A stretch of DNA of 36,361 nucleotides from an uncultured Eubacterium sp. (GCA_947385875.1 CANDMV010000026.1:1-36361), one strand, 5' to 3'. Numbered from the stretch's first letter, positions 6,878-15,773 are shown. The notes: generated by a model not told the origin, from the sequence alone. Made by a program: numbers and translations.

Positions 6878-7717
6878 ATGCAGTATCAATGGTATCCAGG
6901 TCATATGACGAAAGCCAAACGTCAGATGCAGGAGGATATAAAATTAATCGATCTAGTGATTGAACTGGTGGATGCACGGATTCCAATCAGCAGCCATAAT
7001 CCGGATATTGACGAGCTGGGAAAAAACAAGTCCAGGCTTGTGTTACTGAATAAAGCAGATTTGGCGGATGATAAAAAAAATAAGTTATGGTGCAGTCATT
7101 ATAAGGAACGGGACATGTATGCAGTTCGATTAGATTCTAGAAACAGAGCAGGCATGAAAAACGTCCAGAACGTGATTCAGGAGGCGTGCAGGGAAAAAAT
7201 AGAAAGAAATCTAAAACGCGGCATTCTGAATCGTCCGGTGCGTGCGATGGTTGTAGGCATTCCAAATGTAGGAAAATCTACATTCATTAATTCTTTCGCA
7301 GGCAAGGCGTGTACAAAGACTGGCAATAAGCCGGGCGTGACTAAGGGAAAGCAGTGGATTCGTCTGAATAAAAATGTAGAGCTTTTGGATACCCCTGGTA
7401 TTTTATGGCCTAAATTCGAGGACGATACGGAGGGAAAGCATCTGGCGTATATTGGTTCGATGAAAGACGAGCTGTTAAATGTTGAAGAGCTGGCGCTTGA
7501 GCTGATTGGAGAGCTTACTAAAAAATATCCGGGTGTTTTAGCGCAGCGCTATGAATTGGATGAAGCGGCGGAACGGATCGGGATTCTTGAGCAGCTTGCA
7601 CGCAGCCGCGGCTGTCTGAAAAAGGGAAATGAGCTGGACTATGTAAAAGCAGCGGCGCTGCTGATGGATGAGTTTCGCAGCGGCAGGCTGGGAAGGATTA
7701 CGATCGAGACACCGTAG
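6878..7717 (+). CDS. rbgA: Ribosome biogenesis GTPase RbgA (YlqF)
   Basis: RbgA is required for a late step in 50S assembly, the arrival of L16 and neighbouring proteins. The 279-residue sequence shows the circularly permuted GTPase order: YPGHMTKA near the N-terminus, G4 NKAD at 58-61, then G1 GIPNVGKS at 127-134 and G3 DTPG at 171-174, followed by an ANTAR-like C-terminal helical domain. All motifs are intact and the length is normal. It lies 3' of lepB and 5' of a second lepB; the rbgA-rnhB neighbourhood is that of Bacillus subtilis. Confidence 0.97.
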   Translation: MQYQWYPGHMTKAKRQMQEDIKLIDLVIELVDARIPISSHNPDIDELGKNKSRLVLLNKADLADDKKNKLWCSHYKERDMYAVRLDSRNRAGMKNVQNVIQEACREKIERNLKRGILNRPVRAMVVGIPNVGKSTFINSFAGKACTKTGNKPGVTKGKQWIRLNKNVELLDTPGILWPKFEDDTEGKHLAYIGSMKDELLNVEELALELIGELTKKYPGVLAQRYELDEAAERIGILEQLARSRGCLKKGNELDYVKAAALLMDEFRSGRLGRITIETP

Positions 7718-7774
7718 AATGCTGGTTATAGTGGAGCTGGAGGCTGAACTATAACATTTACGGAGAGTGGTTGC

Positions 7775-8314
7775 ATGAAGTCTATTGTAAAAGATGTCGT
7801 CAGTCTGTGCCTTTATCTGGCGATTATTCTGGGATGCACGTATCTGGCAGTAAATTATGTGGCACAGCGTACAGCGGTGGAGGGAAGCTCCATGCAGCCT
7901 ACGCTTTATGATGGTGACAATATAATTGTAGATAAGCTGACTTATCAGTATAGGGAACCGCGCAGATATGATATCATTGTCTTTCCTTACCGTTATGAGC
8001 GGGATACTTATTATGTCAAGCGGATCATCGGACTTCCGGGAGAAAAAGTGCGGATTGATACACATGGTACGATTTTCATCAATGATGAGGCATTGGATGA
8101 GCATTATGGTACAGAGACAATCCGACAGCCGGGAAATGCTTTTACGCCTAGAATTTTAGGGAAGGATGAGTATTTTGTGCTTGGCGATAATCGAAATGAC
8201 AGTACGGACAGCCGGGATGCTTCGGTAGGTCTGGTTCGTCGTGCGGACATTATCGGCAGGGCTCTGCTGCGCATTTATCCATTTACTTCTATAGGAATTA
8301 TCGAGTCGGATTAG
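7775..8314 (+). CDS. lepB: Signal peptidase I (second copy)
   Basis: A 179-residue paralogue of the gene at 6186. It has one membrane segment (about 8-30), EGSSMQP with nucleophile S39, VKRIIGLPGE with K82, and GDNRNDSTDSR at 137-147. All catalytic residues are present. It differs from the first copy in a shorter N-terminus and in the region between the Lys and GDNR motifs, so the two may divide substrates. It begins 57 bp after rbgA with a GGAGAG ribosome binding site. Confidence 0.95.
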   Translation: MKSIVKDVVSLCLYLAIILGCTYLAVNYVAQRTAVEGSSMQPTLYDGDNIIVDKLTYQYREPRRYDIIVFPYRYERDTYYVKRIIGLPGEKVRIDTHGTIFINDEALDEHYGTETIRQPGNAFTPRILGKDEYFVLGDNRNDSTDSRDASVGLVRRADIIGRALLRIYPFTSIGIIESD

Positions 8315-8498
8315 TGCACGGTCTAAGTTCAAAAGTATATGGTAAGGTAAGCGTTGAGTAAACAATGGTAAAAAAGGATACAGATGGATAAACATTGAAA
8401 TATGCAAATGGAGACGTATATAGATAGTTGGTATAAAAATATATGTAAAAATGTTAAAGCAAACAAAAGCATAAAAGCATAAGCACAGGGGGAGATAA

Positions 8499-9281
8499 AT
8501 GGTTCAAAATACAATAGGGCAGATTAAGAAAGAATATCAGGCAGCAGAGTTACAAATGCTGCCTGATTTTATCCATATATATAAAGAAGATCCAAGGGCA
8601 GGAGTCATAAAACTGGTAAAGCAGGCACAGGGGAGGCTGGACAAAACAGAAGCAGAACGCGCGCGGCTGTATCAGATGGGCGAATACGAGCGGCAGTATG
8701 CGCAGTATACATATGTATGCGGGATTGATGAGGCCGGCAGAGGGCCATTGGCCGGGCCGGTGGTGGCCGGTGCTGTGATTCTGCCGAAGGATTGTGAGAT
8801 TTTATATTTAAATGATTCTAAGCAGCTGTCAGCAAAAAAGAGGGAGGAGCTGTATGAAATGATTCAAAGCCAGGCTGTGGCTTATGGGATTGGTCTGGCT
8901 TCATGGGAGCGCATAGATGAGATTAATATTTTGCAGGCAACCTATGAGGCTATGCGCGAAGCTATTAATAATCTGGGTGTAATACCCGATATATTATTAA
9001 ACGACGCGGTTACAATCCCTAAGGTGCCGATTCGTCAGGTGCCGATTATCAAAGGGGATGCCAAGAGTGTTTCTATTGCAGCCGCAAGCATACTTGCAAA
9101 GGTAACAAGGGACCGAATGATGGATGAATATGACAGTAAATATCCCGGTTATGGCTTTGCTTCGAATAAGGGATACGGTTCTGGAGCACATATAGAAGCG
9201 ATTAAGCGGCTTGGGCCATGTGAGATTCATAGAAAGTCATTTATTACGCATTTCGTATCAACTATAGATAGGATCTGCTAA
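8499..9281 (+). CDS. rnhB: Ribonuclease HII
   Basis: RNase HII cuts RNA:DNA hybrids, including single ribonucleotides in DNA. The 260-residue protein has an N-terminal helical extension (1 to about 70) before the catalytic core, as in clostridial and Bacillus enzymes. The core carries CGIDEAGRGPLAGPV (D77, E78), the LLNDAV strand and AAASILAKVTRDRMM, which supply the DEDD metal ligands, then the GYPGYGF/NKGYGS substrate-binding segment and the H-R-KSF end. A GGGGGAG ribosome binding site precedes the ATG. A MITE-like repeat begins 2 bp after its stop codon. Confidence 0.96.
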   Translation: MVQNTIGQIKKEYQAAELQMLPDFIHIYKEDPRAGVIKLVKQAQGRLDKTEAERARLYQMGEYERQYAQYTYVCGIDEAGRGPLAGPVVAGAVILPKDCEILYLNDSKQLSAKKREELYEMIQSQAVAYGIGLASWERIDEINILQATYEAMREAINNLGVIPDILLNDAVTIPKVPIRQVPIIKGDAKSVSIAAASILAKVTRDRMMDEYDSKYPGYGFASNKGYGSGAHIEAIKRLGPCEIHRKSFITHFVSTIDRIC

Positions 9282-9282
9282 A

Positions 9283-9412
9283 AACTGTGCAGAAATAACT
9301 TATACGATTTACTTGTCTTAATCAGTTACATAGCCCGCTGTACGCCTGATTTTTGAATGGCACTCTCGAAGAAAAATCTTGCGCAGCTTACATCAGTTAT
9401 TTCTTCACAGTT
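9283..9412. repeat. MITE-like element family 2, complete copy
   Basis: The 130-bp element is bounded by 18-bp terminal inverted repeats, AACTGTGCAGAAATAACT (9283-9300) and AGTTATTTCTTCACAGTT (9395-9412), matching at 17 of 18 positions. Inside lies a segment from 9321 to about 9389, with AATCAGTTACATAGCCC and CTGATTTTTGAA, that is repeated in reverse orientation at 35105-35175. It carries no gene. It sits flush against the rnhB stop codon, where its hairpin may also act as a transcript end. Confidence 0.7.
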
Positions 9413-9478
9413 CCTGATAAAGGTTCGTTTACATAAATGGTTATATAGGAACAGTTTTTTCGACAGGGGGGCGGTAAC

Positions 9479-11308
9479 ATGCAGGTAACAGATTATCTGG
9501 GACAATATGCCAATACGCTGGCTAACGCAGCATCTGCGTCATCTTCCTCGCAGGCTGCAGGCACTGGAAATGTCGCAACACAGAATCTAGTGTCTAACCT
9601 GACTGAATTACAGGAAGGCACTGTATTTGAGGGCAGTATTAATTCGATTGACGGTACAAAAATACTGTTAGGGCTTGGAAACGGGCAGACGATTTCCGCC
9701 AGGCTGGATACGGGCATAAGCCTGAAGCTGGGGCAGTCTGTTTTTTTTCAGGTAAAATCAAACGACGGCAGTACGATTGCTATAAAGCCATATGCAGACG
9801 GCAGGGCATTTAATCCGACGATTCAGAAAGCGCTGGATGCAGCGGGCATGGAAATGACCAAGGATACCATCGATATGGTAAACCGCATGATGCAGGAAGG
9901 AATGCCGATTGACAAAAATTCTCTGGCGGCTATGCGGCAGGTATTAATGCAGAATCCGCGTCTGGCTATGCAGACGGTAGTTACGATGAATCGGCTGGGG
10001 ATACCGGTGAATGATCAGATGGCGGCACAGTTTGAAAACTATCAGAATGACCGTCATGCGATGCTTCATCAGATGGAACAGGTAATGGAAGAGCTTCCTT
10101 CGGTCTTTGCAAAAGCATCCGCAGGTTCTTCTGTATCTGATTTGATGCAGCTGAATCAGCAGATTTTGACGATATTGAACGCGGGAGAAGAATCAGCAGC
10201 AGGACAGACAGCAGAAATCTTTACGCAGGAATCAGGCTCCGATGAGCCGCAGCAGCCGGCAGCGGGACAGGAGAATGCTGCACAGAATCTTCAAAATTCA
10301 CAACAGCCGGCAGCACAGCTGCAGGCAGCTATGCAGCAGCTAAAGACAGGCGCTGCGCTGGATACTGAGGCTGGACAGACGAAGGAGTTACAGTCAGCAG
10401 GAGAGCGTGTGCAGCCGGCAGCAGGGGAGCAGCCTCAGACAGCGGAAGCGGCACAGTCTCAGCCGGAACCGGATAAGCTGTCCCAGCTGCTTAGCAGGCA
10501 TCAGCTCGCGGAGCTGGAGTCTCAGTTAAAAGAGGTATTTCCAAAAGATTCAAAGATGAAGCTGAACACTCAGCTTACCGCAAAAGAATTTCTGGAAGCA
10601 TTGTCAAAGCAGATGTTCGAACAGGAACAGTCGTCCGGCTTTGATAAACATGCGCTGACCAGGCTTTTTTCTGGAAAAGAATATCATGCATTATTAAAGA
10701 ATGTCATGGAGCGGGAGTGGACGGTCAGACCGGAGGACCTAAAGACCGAACATAAAATCGAAGAATTATATCAAAAACTGGATAAACAGATGGGCCAGAT
10801 TGAGCAGCTGGCAAAACAGACCGGCATGGATACCGGACAGCTGTCACAGTCAGCATCACAGGTGCGTGATAATATAGAATTTATGCATCAGATTAATCAG
10901 GCATATACTTACGTGCAGATTCCGCTGAAGCTGGCTAATCAAAATGCTCACAGTGATTTGTATGTATATACGAATAAGCGTAATCTCCGCAGAAAAGAAG
11001 GCGAATTATCTGCATTTCTTCATCTGGAGCTGGATCATCTCGGCTCGACAGATGTATCGATTAAAATGCTGGATAAAAATGTCACTACGAAGTTTTATCT
11101 GGCAGATGATGCCGCGTATGATTTGATCGAAGAAAATCTGCCAAATCTGCAGGAGAGGCTTGTGAAGCTGGGCTATAACTGCAGCATCAGTCTTGAAAAG
11201 CGGGAGGAAAAAATAGATTTTGTGGAGGATTTCTTACAGAAAGGACAGCCGGCAAAGGCGGCGGCAAGGGGAATGGTTCAGCGGTATTCATTTGATGTGC
11301 GCGCTTAA
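9479..11308 (+). CDS. FliK-like (flagellar hook-length control C-terminal domain) protein, YlqG-type
   Basis: A 609-residue protein of unknown function. Residues about 45-100 form a beta-rich domain (GTVFEGSINSIDGTKILL then GQTISARLD). Residues about 110-230 are helical. Residues about 235-335 are a Gln/Ala-rich low-complexity linker. The C-terminus (about 470-590) resembles the FliK Flg_hook domain, with GELSAFLHLELDHLGSTDVS and LQERLVKLGYNCSISL. The same layout (secreted-looking linker plus FliK-like end) is seen in YlqG, which lies downstream of rnhB in Bacillus subtilis. The next gene encodes a FlhB C-terminal homologue, the natural partner of FliK. No flagellar genes are nearby. Low sequence complexity of the linker limits similarity evidence there. 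Confidence 0.72.
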   Translation: MQVTDYLGQYANTLANAASASSSSQAAGTGNVATQNLVSNLTELQEGTVFEGSINSIDGTKILLGLGNGQTISARLDTGISLKLGQSVFFQVKSNDGSTIAIKPYADGRAFNPTIQKALDAAGMEMTKDTIDMVNRMMQEGMPIDKNSLAAMRQVLMQNPRLAMQTVVTMNRLGIPVNDQMAAQFENYQNDRHAMLHQMEQVMEELPSVFAKASAGSSVSDLMQLNQQILTILNAGEESAAGQTAEIFTQESGSDEPQQPAAGQENAAQNLQNSQQPAAQLQAAMQQLKTGAALDTEAGQTKELQSAGERVQPAAGEQPQTAEAAQSQPEPDKLSQLLSRHQLAELESQLKEVFPKDSKMKLNTQLTAKEFLEALSKQMFEQEQSSGFDKHALTRLFSGKEYHALLKNVMEREWTVRPEDLKTEHKIEELYQKLDKQMGQIEQLAKQTGMDTGQLSQSASQVRDNIEFMHQINQAYTYVQIPLKLANQNAHSDLYVYTNKRNLRRKEGELSAFLHLELDHLGSTDVSIKMLDKNVTTKFYLADDAAYDLIEENLPNLQERLVKLGYNCSISLEKREEKIDFVEDFLQKGQPAKAAARGMVQRYSFDVRA

Positions 11309-11437
11309 CTGCGGCTTGGTCTGTTAATGGAAAGCTTTTTTGACTGCGGGTATAGATTGAGCAGATATGACGAAAGGAAATAGTTTGCAAAATATGGGTG
11401 ATAACTCTTTATAAATTTTCAGTGAAGGGAAAGAAAA

Positions 11438-11734
11438 GTGGCACAGAATAGAAAAAGTAAGCCGAAAACGGCAGTTGCCCTTGCTTATGAACCGGGCGAG
11501 CAGGCACCAAAGATACTAGCTGCCGGGAAGGGTGCATTGGCAGATAAGATCATTGATGCAGCAAAGGAAGCGGATGTTCCGACCTATAAGGATGACAAGC
11601 TGGCGGACACGCTTTCGCATTTGGAAATCGGAGACATGATACCGCCGGAATTATATCAGGTGGTAGCCGAGATTCTGGTATTTGTCAGTGACATGGAGAA
11701 GATGCGGGAGAAGCTGGGAAAGCATGTATCATAA
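11438..11734 (+). CDS. ylqH: Orphan FlhB/EscU C-terminal-domain protein (YlqH)
   Basis: A 98-residue protein from a GTG start with a GAAGGGA ribosome binding site. It aligns with the cytoplasmic C-terminal domain of FlhB/YscU: TAVALAYEPGEQAPKILAAG, then LADKIIDAAKEADVPTYKD, then the IPPELYQVVAEILVFV end. There is no membrane domain. The NPTH autocleavage motif found just before the AVALKY strand in FlhB is replaced by KPKT, so self-cleavage is not expected. It follows the FliK-like gene by 130 bp, as ylqH follows ylqG in Bacillus. Function unknown; a soluble adaptor that binds the FliK-like partner is an inference. Confidence 0.85.
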   Translation: MAQNRKSKPKTAVALAYEPGEQAPKILAAGKGALADKIIDAAKEADVPTYKDDKLADTLSHLEIGDMIPPELYQVVAEILVFVSDMEKMREKLGKHVS

Positions 11735-11779
11735 GCTGCAGGATGAATAATGAGCAGGACGATTAGAGGATGCACAGTG

Positions 11780-11803
11780 ACAGCAGTTTCTGATTGCTGT
11801 TTT
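11780..11803 (+). terminator. Weak terminator-like hairpin after ylqH
   Basis: ACAGCA (11780-11785) pairs with TGCTGT (11795-11800) over a 9-base loop and is followed by TTTAT. The stem is short, so this is tentative. Confidence 0.35.
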
Positions 11804-11864
11804 ATATCAATGGCGGCTTGCAGATCTTTGGAAAATAGAACTGACACAAATAGGGAATTCATAT

Positions 11865-12221
11865 ATGATAAATAAACGGGCAGTAGGTGCAGAATATGAA
11901 CAGAAAGCGGCTCAATATCTAGAATCATGCGGTTATAAAATTACTGTCAGGAATTTTCGCTGCAGGATGGGAGAAATTGACTTGATTGCTGAAGACGGAG
12001 AATATTTAGTATTTATAGAAGTAAAATACCGAGCAGATGCACAGATGGGAGAACCGCAGGAAGCAGTGAATCTAAGAAAGCAGAGAAGAATAAGCAGGGC
12101 AGCAGCTTATTACTGCATGAAAAACGGCAGGCCGCCGGAACAGCCATGCCGGTTCGACGTAGCAGCATATATGCAGGGAAATTGGACAATTATTAAAAAT
12201 GCATTTGATTATCTGCAATAA
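11865..12221 (+). CDS. yraN: YraN (UPF0102) nuclease-fold protein
   Basis: A 118-residue protein of the YraN family, which has a PD-(D/E)xK/Holliday-junction-resolvase-like fold. The key residues are visible: the N-terminal G-x-x-x-E (GAEYEQKAAQYL), GEIDLIAEDG with the conserved Glu-Ile-Asp, and the LVFIEVKYR strand carrying the E-x-K. Its biochemical role is not established; it is commonly found near rnhB in Gram-positive genomes, which fits here. Length is typical. The ribosome binding site is weak, with only AATAGGGAATTC upstream. Confidence 0.93.
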   Translation: MINKRAVGAEYEQKAAQYLESCGYKITVRNFRCRMGEIDLIAEDGEYLVFIEVKYRADAQMGEPQEAVNLRKQRRISRAAAYYCMKNGRPPEQPCRFDVAAYMQGNWTIIKNAFDYLQ

Positions 12222-12284
12222 CGGGCAGGCAATACATTTTAGCTGATGAAATTACTTTAAATTTGATTTTTATAGTAAAAATGA

Positions 12285-12313
12285 TTGCAGAATAGGCCCT
12301 AAAACGTTATACT
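12285..12313 (+). promoter_or_regulatory. Promoter for the diguanylate cyclase gene
   Basis: TTGCAG at 12285-12290 and TATACT at 12308-12313 are separated by 17 bp. This separates the signalling gene from the housekeeping block upstream. Confidence 0.65.
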
Positions 12314-12408
12314 ATACTTATGAGATATGGTTTTCGTGGTATAGTGCTGAATTGACAATTAGATTTGTTGAAACATCTGCTTATTTATTGCATGATGTCG
12401 GAGAAGTT

Positions 12409-13488
12409 ATGGGTACAAAGGATCATAAAGAGAGAAAAAATCATGCGGGACTGCTTTTAAGTCAGGAGAAGTGGGACATCCGATATGATATTCTGCATCA
12501 TTCCCTATGGATTGTTGTAAAATGGCTGTTTTTATTAGACGCGTTATGGTATATCATATTTATCATGGATGGGTACGGAGCGCAGGTTGAGATTTTTTTT
12601 AGAATTGCTGCTGCGCCGTTTGTGCTGTTTATTATGCTGTTGGTGTTTGGATTCTATGTTGCCAGACACAAGACGATTTTAAATGACTACATTATGCTTT
12701 CTATTTTGAATTTTGTAGTTTTAATTATAATGGCAGGTGACCAATGGACTCACAGCCTGCAGATTATCTGCATACTTCCGATCATATTTGTAATGATTCT
12801 GGAACGTCTACAGCTGATCTATTTTCAGGTATTTTTATCAACTTCTTTAGTCATTGTTCATTTTACCCTTGTAGAGCTTTATTCAGTTTCGCCTTGGAAA
12901 AATCATATATTATTGAATTTTTCGGGAATAATATTTAATGTGTTTATTATAGCAAAGATTGTAGTCCAGATTCGTAAATATACACAGATGCTGGATACAC
13001 AGATTACGATAGATTCACTCACCAGACTGTATAATCACGAAGCTTTTTATGAAGAGCTGGACCGTAAGATGGAGAATTATAAGCAGACGGGCAGGCCCCT
13101 CTGCGTTTTGATTGCTGATATAGATAATTTTAAAAAAGTAAATGATACATATGGACACGCATATGGAGATAAAGTGCTGAAAGTGCTTGCTGAGATCTTT
13201 AGGGAAGAATCTAGTGTTAAATGCTTTGTAGCGCGCTATGGAGGAGAAGAGTTTGCAATGATTCTGGATATGAATCAGGATGATGCCGTCAGAAAGGCAC
13301 ATCGGATCCGCGAGCGTTTTGAGCAGCAGAAAATTCCTGATGAAAGCGGCAGGGCTTACAGTTTTACGCTCAGCGTAGGCGTAGCCTGCTGTAGTTCAGA
13401 ATTCCTGACATCCAGCCAGTTTTTCGAGAAGGCGGATGAGGCGCTGTATAAGGCGAAGGCAAGCGGAAAGAACAGAGTCTGTCTTTGA
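12409..13488 (+). CDS. Membrane-anchored GGDEF diguanylate cyclase
   Basis: Predicted to make cyclic di-GMP from two GTP. From the ATG at 12409 (chosen because GGAGA precedes it; a TTG at 12352 is an alternative adding 19 residues) the protein is 359 residues. Residues about 25-195 hold roughly six hydrophobic segments with short loops. A GGDEF domain follows from about 205, with DSLTRLYNHEAF, ADIDNFKKVNDTYGH (metal-binding Asp) and the active-site GGEEF at 278-282. The R-x-x-D inhibitory site normally just before the RYGGEEF stretch is replaced by S-x-x-C, so product feedback at that site is not expected. No effector (EAL, PilZ) gene lies nearby. Confidence 0.92.
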   Translation: MGTKDHKERKNHAGLLLSQEKWDIRYDILHHSLWIVVKWLFLLDALWYIIFIMDGYGAQVEIFFRIAAAPFVLFIMLLVFGFYVARHKTILNDYIMLSILNFVVLIIMAGDQWTHSLQIICILPIIFVMILERLQLIYFQVFLSTSLVIVHFTLVELYSVSPWKNHILLNFSGIIFNVFIIAKIVVQIRKYTQMLDTQITIDSLTRLYNHEAFYEELDRKMENYKQTGRPLCVLIADIDNFKKVNDTYGHAYGDKVLKVLAEIFREESSVKCFVARYGGEEFAMILDMNQDDAVRKAHRIRERFEQQKIPDESGRAYSFTLSVGVACCSSEFLTSSQFFEKADEALYKAKASGKNRVCL

Positions 13489-13520
13489 CAAGGGAGATCA
13501 GGTTATGAAAGCAGGCAAGA

Positions 13521-13646
13521 GCATGTATGAATAATGCTGTATCCACAAGGTATTCAAAACACACTCTGGGAAAGATTAAGGAGAGCATGTACGAATGATG
13601 CTGCATTCACAAGGTATTCAAAATATGCTCTGGGAAAGATGAGGAG
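13521..13646 (+). repeat. Tandem duplication of about 64 bp before trkH
   Basis: Unit 1 (13521-13584) and unit 2 (13585-13646) both begin GCATGTA and contain CACAAGGTATTCAAAA and CTCTGGGAAAGAT. They differ at about ten positions. A third GCATGTAATC start follows at 13647. The end of unit 2 supplies the GAGGAGG that must serve as the ribosome binding site for the downstream potassium channel subunit gene, 13 bp before its ATG, an unusually long spacing. Confidence 0.85.
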
Positions 13647-13660
13647 GCATGTAATCTATC

Positions 13661-15001
13661 ATGCGCAGAAAAATTAATCATTTATCCGGTATGCAGCTGA
13701 TGGCTGTTGGATTTTTTATATTAATACTGACAGGCGCATTGTTATTGATGCTGCCTGTTTCGGCAAGAGACGGTACGGTTACTCCGTTTTTGACTGCGCT
13801 GTTTACATCTGCCAGCGCATCCTGTGTGACAGGATTAATTTTGGTGGATACGTATACGCACTGGTCATTTTTTGGCAGGCTGATACTGCTGGCGCTGATT
13901 CAGATCGGTGGACTAGGATTTATTACATTGGGAATGGCTGTTTCTCTGGCGCTTCGCAGAAAGATCGGGCTGAAACAGCGCGGCTGGATAAAAGAAAGCT
14001 TTAATGTGCTGGATATTGGCGGAGTCGTGCGGATGTTAAAGCTGGTGCTGGCCGGTACAGTGATGTTTGAAGGCATCGGGGCACTGCTTTTATTTGTTCG
14101 GTTTTATCCCAGAATGGGCTTTTTAAGGGGATTATATTATAGTATTTTTCATGCGGTCTCGGCGTTTTGTAATGCCGGGTTTGATTTGATGGGGTATTAT
14201 GAGCCGTATTCTTCGTTTACGGCATATTATGATGATCCATTGGTCAGTTTTACTTTATGTGCACTGATTCTGATCGGAGGTATTGGCTTTTTTGTGTGGA
14301 ATGATATTGCGGCGCATAAGTGGCATTTCCGCAGATACGCGCTGCAGACAAAAATGGTGTTAAGCTCTTCGGTTCTGCTCATTTTTGGCGGGGCAGTTCT
14401 TTTTTATGTGATAGAAGGGAACAGGCTGTTCGCGGATATGAATCTGACCGGCAAAATATGCAGCTCCTTTTTCTGCGCAGTTACACCAAGAACAGCCGGA
14501 TTTAATACGACCGATACGGGTGCGTTATCGGAAGGCGGCAAGCTGCTTACGATACTTTTGATGTTTATCGGAGGAGGGTCTGGTTCTACCGCGGGCGGCG
14601 TGAAGATGGCTACGGTCTTTGTCCTGCTGCTGCATCTTAAGGCTACGCTTCTGCGGGTTCCGGGAACAAATATTTTTGGAAGGCGCATTGATGATGAGAC
14701 GGTTACAAAAGCATCTGCGCTGCTGAGCATTTATTTGTTTTTCAGCATGGCGGCTACGCTGATTATTTGCAGTATGCAGGATTTCCCGATTGGAGATACG
14801 ATGTTTGAAGTGTTTTCTGCGATCTGCACAGTAGGCATGACAACGGGGCTGACAGGGCAGTTAAATACAGCTTCACAGCTGATTATCATATTTCTGATGT
14901 ATATCGGGAGACTTGGAAGCCTTTCTTTTGCTCTGTCTTTTACCGACCATAAAAAAACAGAGCCGGTTATGCAGCCTGTGGAAGGAATTAATATCGGGTA
15001 A
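13661..15001 (+). CDS. trkH: Potassium uptake channel subunit TrkH/KtrB
   Basis: The membrane subunit of a Trk/Ktr K+ uptake system. The 446-residue protein is hydrophobic throughout and has the four pore-loop signatures with selectivity-filter glycines: SCVTGL at 54-59, FCNAGFDLMG at 169-178, PRTAGFN at 276-282 and CTVGMTTGLT at 389-398. All four glycines are present. Length fits KtrB-like proteins and the partner gene at 15123 encodes the matching RCK regulatory subunit. The gap between them (121 bp) is open but shows no convincing gene. The ribosome binding site comes from the preceding tandem repeat. Confidence 0.95.
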   Translation: MRRKINHLSGMQLMAVGFFILILTGALLLMLPVSARDGTVTPFLTALFTSASASCVTGLILVDTYTHWSFFGRLILLALIQIGGLGFITLGMAVSLALRRKIGLKQRGWIKESFNVLDIGGVVRMLKLVLAGTVMFEGIGALLLFVRFYPRMGFLRGLYYSIFHAVSAFCNAGFDLMGYYEPYSSFTAYYDDPLVSFTLCALILIGGIGFFVWNDIAAHKWHFRRYALQTKMVLSSSVLLIFGGAVLFYVIEGNRLFADMNLTGKICSSFFCAVTPRTAGFNTTDTGALSEGGKLLTILLMFIGGGSGSTAGGVKMATVFVLLLHLKATLLRVPGTNIFGRRIDDETVTKASALLSIYLFFSMAATLIICSMQDFPIGDTMFEVFSAICTVGMTTGLTGQLNTASQLIIIFLMYIGRLGSLSFALSFTDHKKTEPVMQPVEGINIG

Positions 15002-15122
15002 ATTGCGAACCATGGTGCGAATGCAAGAGTTGAATTTTGATGCGGGGTTATTGCCCGTATATGCTTATGGGCGTCAAGGAAATTTTGCTCATGGATATCA
15101 TTGAGAGGAGTGGGTGATTTTT

Positions 15123-15773
15123 ATGAAATCTTTTTTGATTATCGGGCTCGGAAGGTTTGGCAGTCATTTGTGCAGGAATCTGTCGAAGCTGGACAATGAG
15201 ATTATGATTGTGGATGAAATAGAGGAAAAGCTTCAGGATCTCCTTCCGTTCGTTGTCAGTGCGAAGATCGGAGACTGCACAAATGAAAAAGTGTTAAAGA
15301 GTCTGGGTGTCGGAAATTTTGACACCTGCTTTGTCTGTATCGGTAATAATTTTCAAAGCAGCCTTGAGGTTACCAGCCTGCTGAAGGAAGCCGGGGCAAA
15401 AAATGTCGTCAGCAAGGCTGACCGTGATATTCATGCAAAGTTTCTGCTTCGTAACGGGGCGGATGAGGTGATTTATCCAGACAGGGATATTGCGGATAAA
15501 GTAGCTGTCCGTTTTTCTGCTAATCAGGTCTTTGATTATGTGGAGCTGGGGAAAGGGTTTTCCATTTATGAAATCGCGCCTCTGCCGGAATGGATCGGGC
15601 GCTCGATCTTGGATGTCAATGTGCGGGCTGCTTATAATACGAATATTATCGGGGTGAAAAATGGCGGAGAGATGCATCTGATGCCGGGGCCGGATTATGT
15701 ATTTCAGACGGATGAGCATCTGATGGTGATCGGGCATCAGGCGGATCTTCAGAAGATTCTGCGGAAATTATAG
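15123..15773 (+). CDS. trkA: K+ uptake regulatory subunit TrkA/KtrA (RCK_N, RCK_C)
   Basis: Cytoplasmic ring protein that gates the TrkH/KtrB channel in response to nucleotides. The 216-residue protein has an RCK_N Rossmann domain with GLGRFGSHL at the N-terminus and the conserved acidic residue in IMIVDEIEEK, then GDCTNEKVLKSLGV, followed by an RCK_C domain (about 140-216) ending in DEHLMVIG. A single RCK pair and length near 220 match KtrA and not the doubled TrkA of enterobacteria. The ATG at 15123 is preferred for its family-typical MKSFLIIGLG start; a GTG at 15114 is also possible, since GAGAGGAG lies between the two spacing optima. Confidence 0.95.
   Translation: MKSFLIIGLGRFGSHLCRNLSKLDNEIMIVDEIEEKLQDLLPFVVSAKIGDCTNEKVLKSLGVGNFDTCFVCIGNNFQSSLEVTSLLKEAGAKNVVSKADRDIHAKFLLRNGADEVIYPDRDIADKVAVRFSANQVFDYVELGKGFSIYEIAPLPEWIGRSILDVNVRAAYNTNIIGVKNGGEMHLMPGPDYVFQTDEHLMVIGHQADLQKILRKL

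Noticed and set aside
7538..8104. 188-codon minus-strand open frame
   Set aside because: It covers the end of rbgA and half of the second lepB, both with complete motifs on the plus strand.
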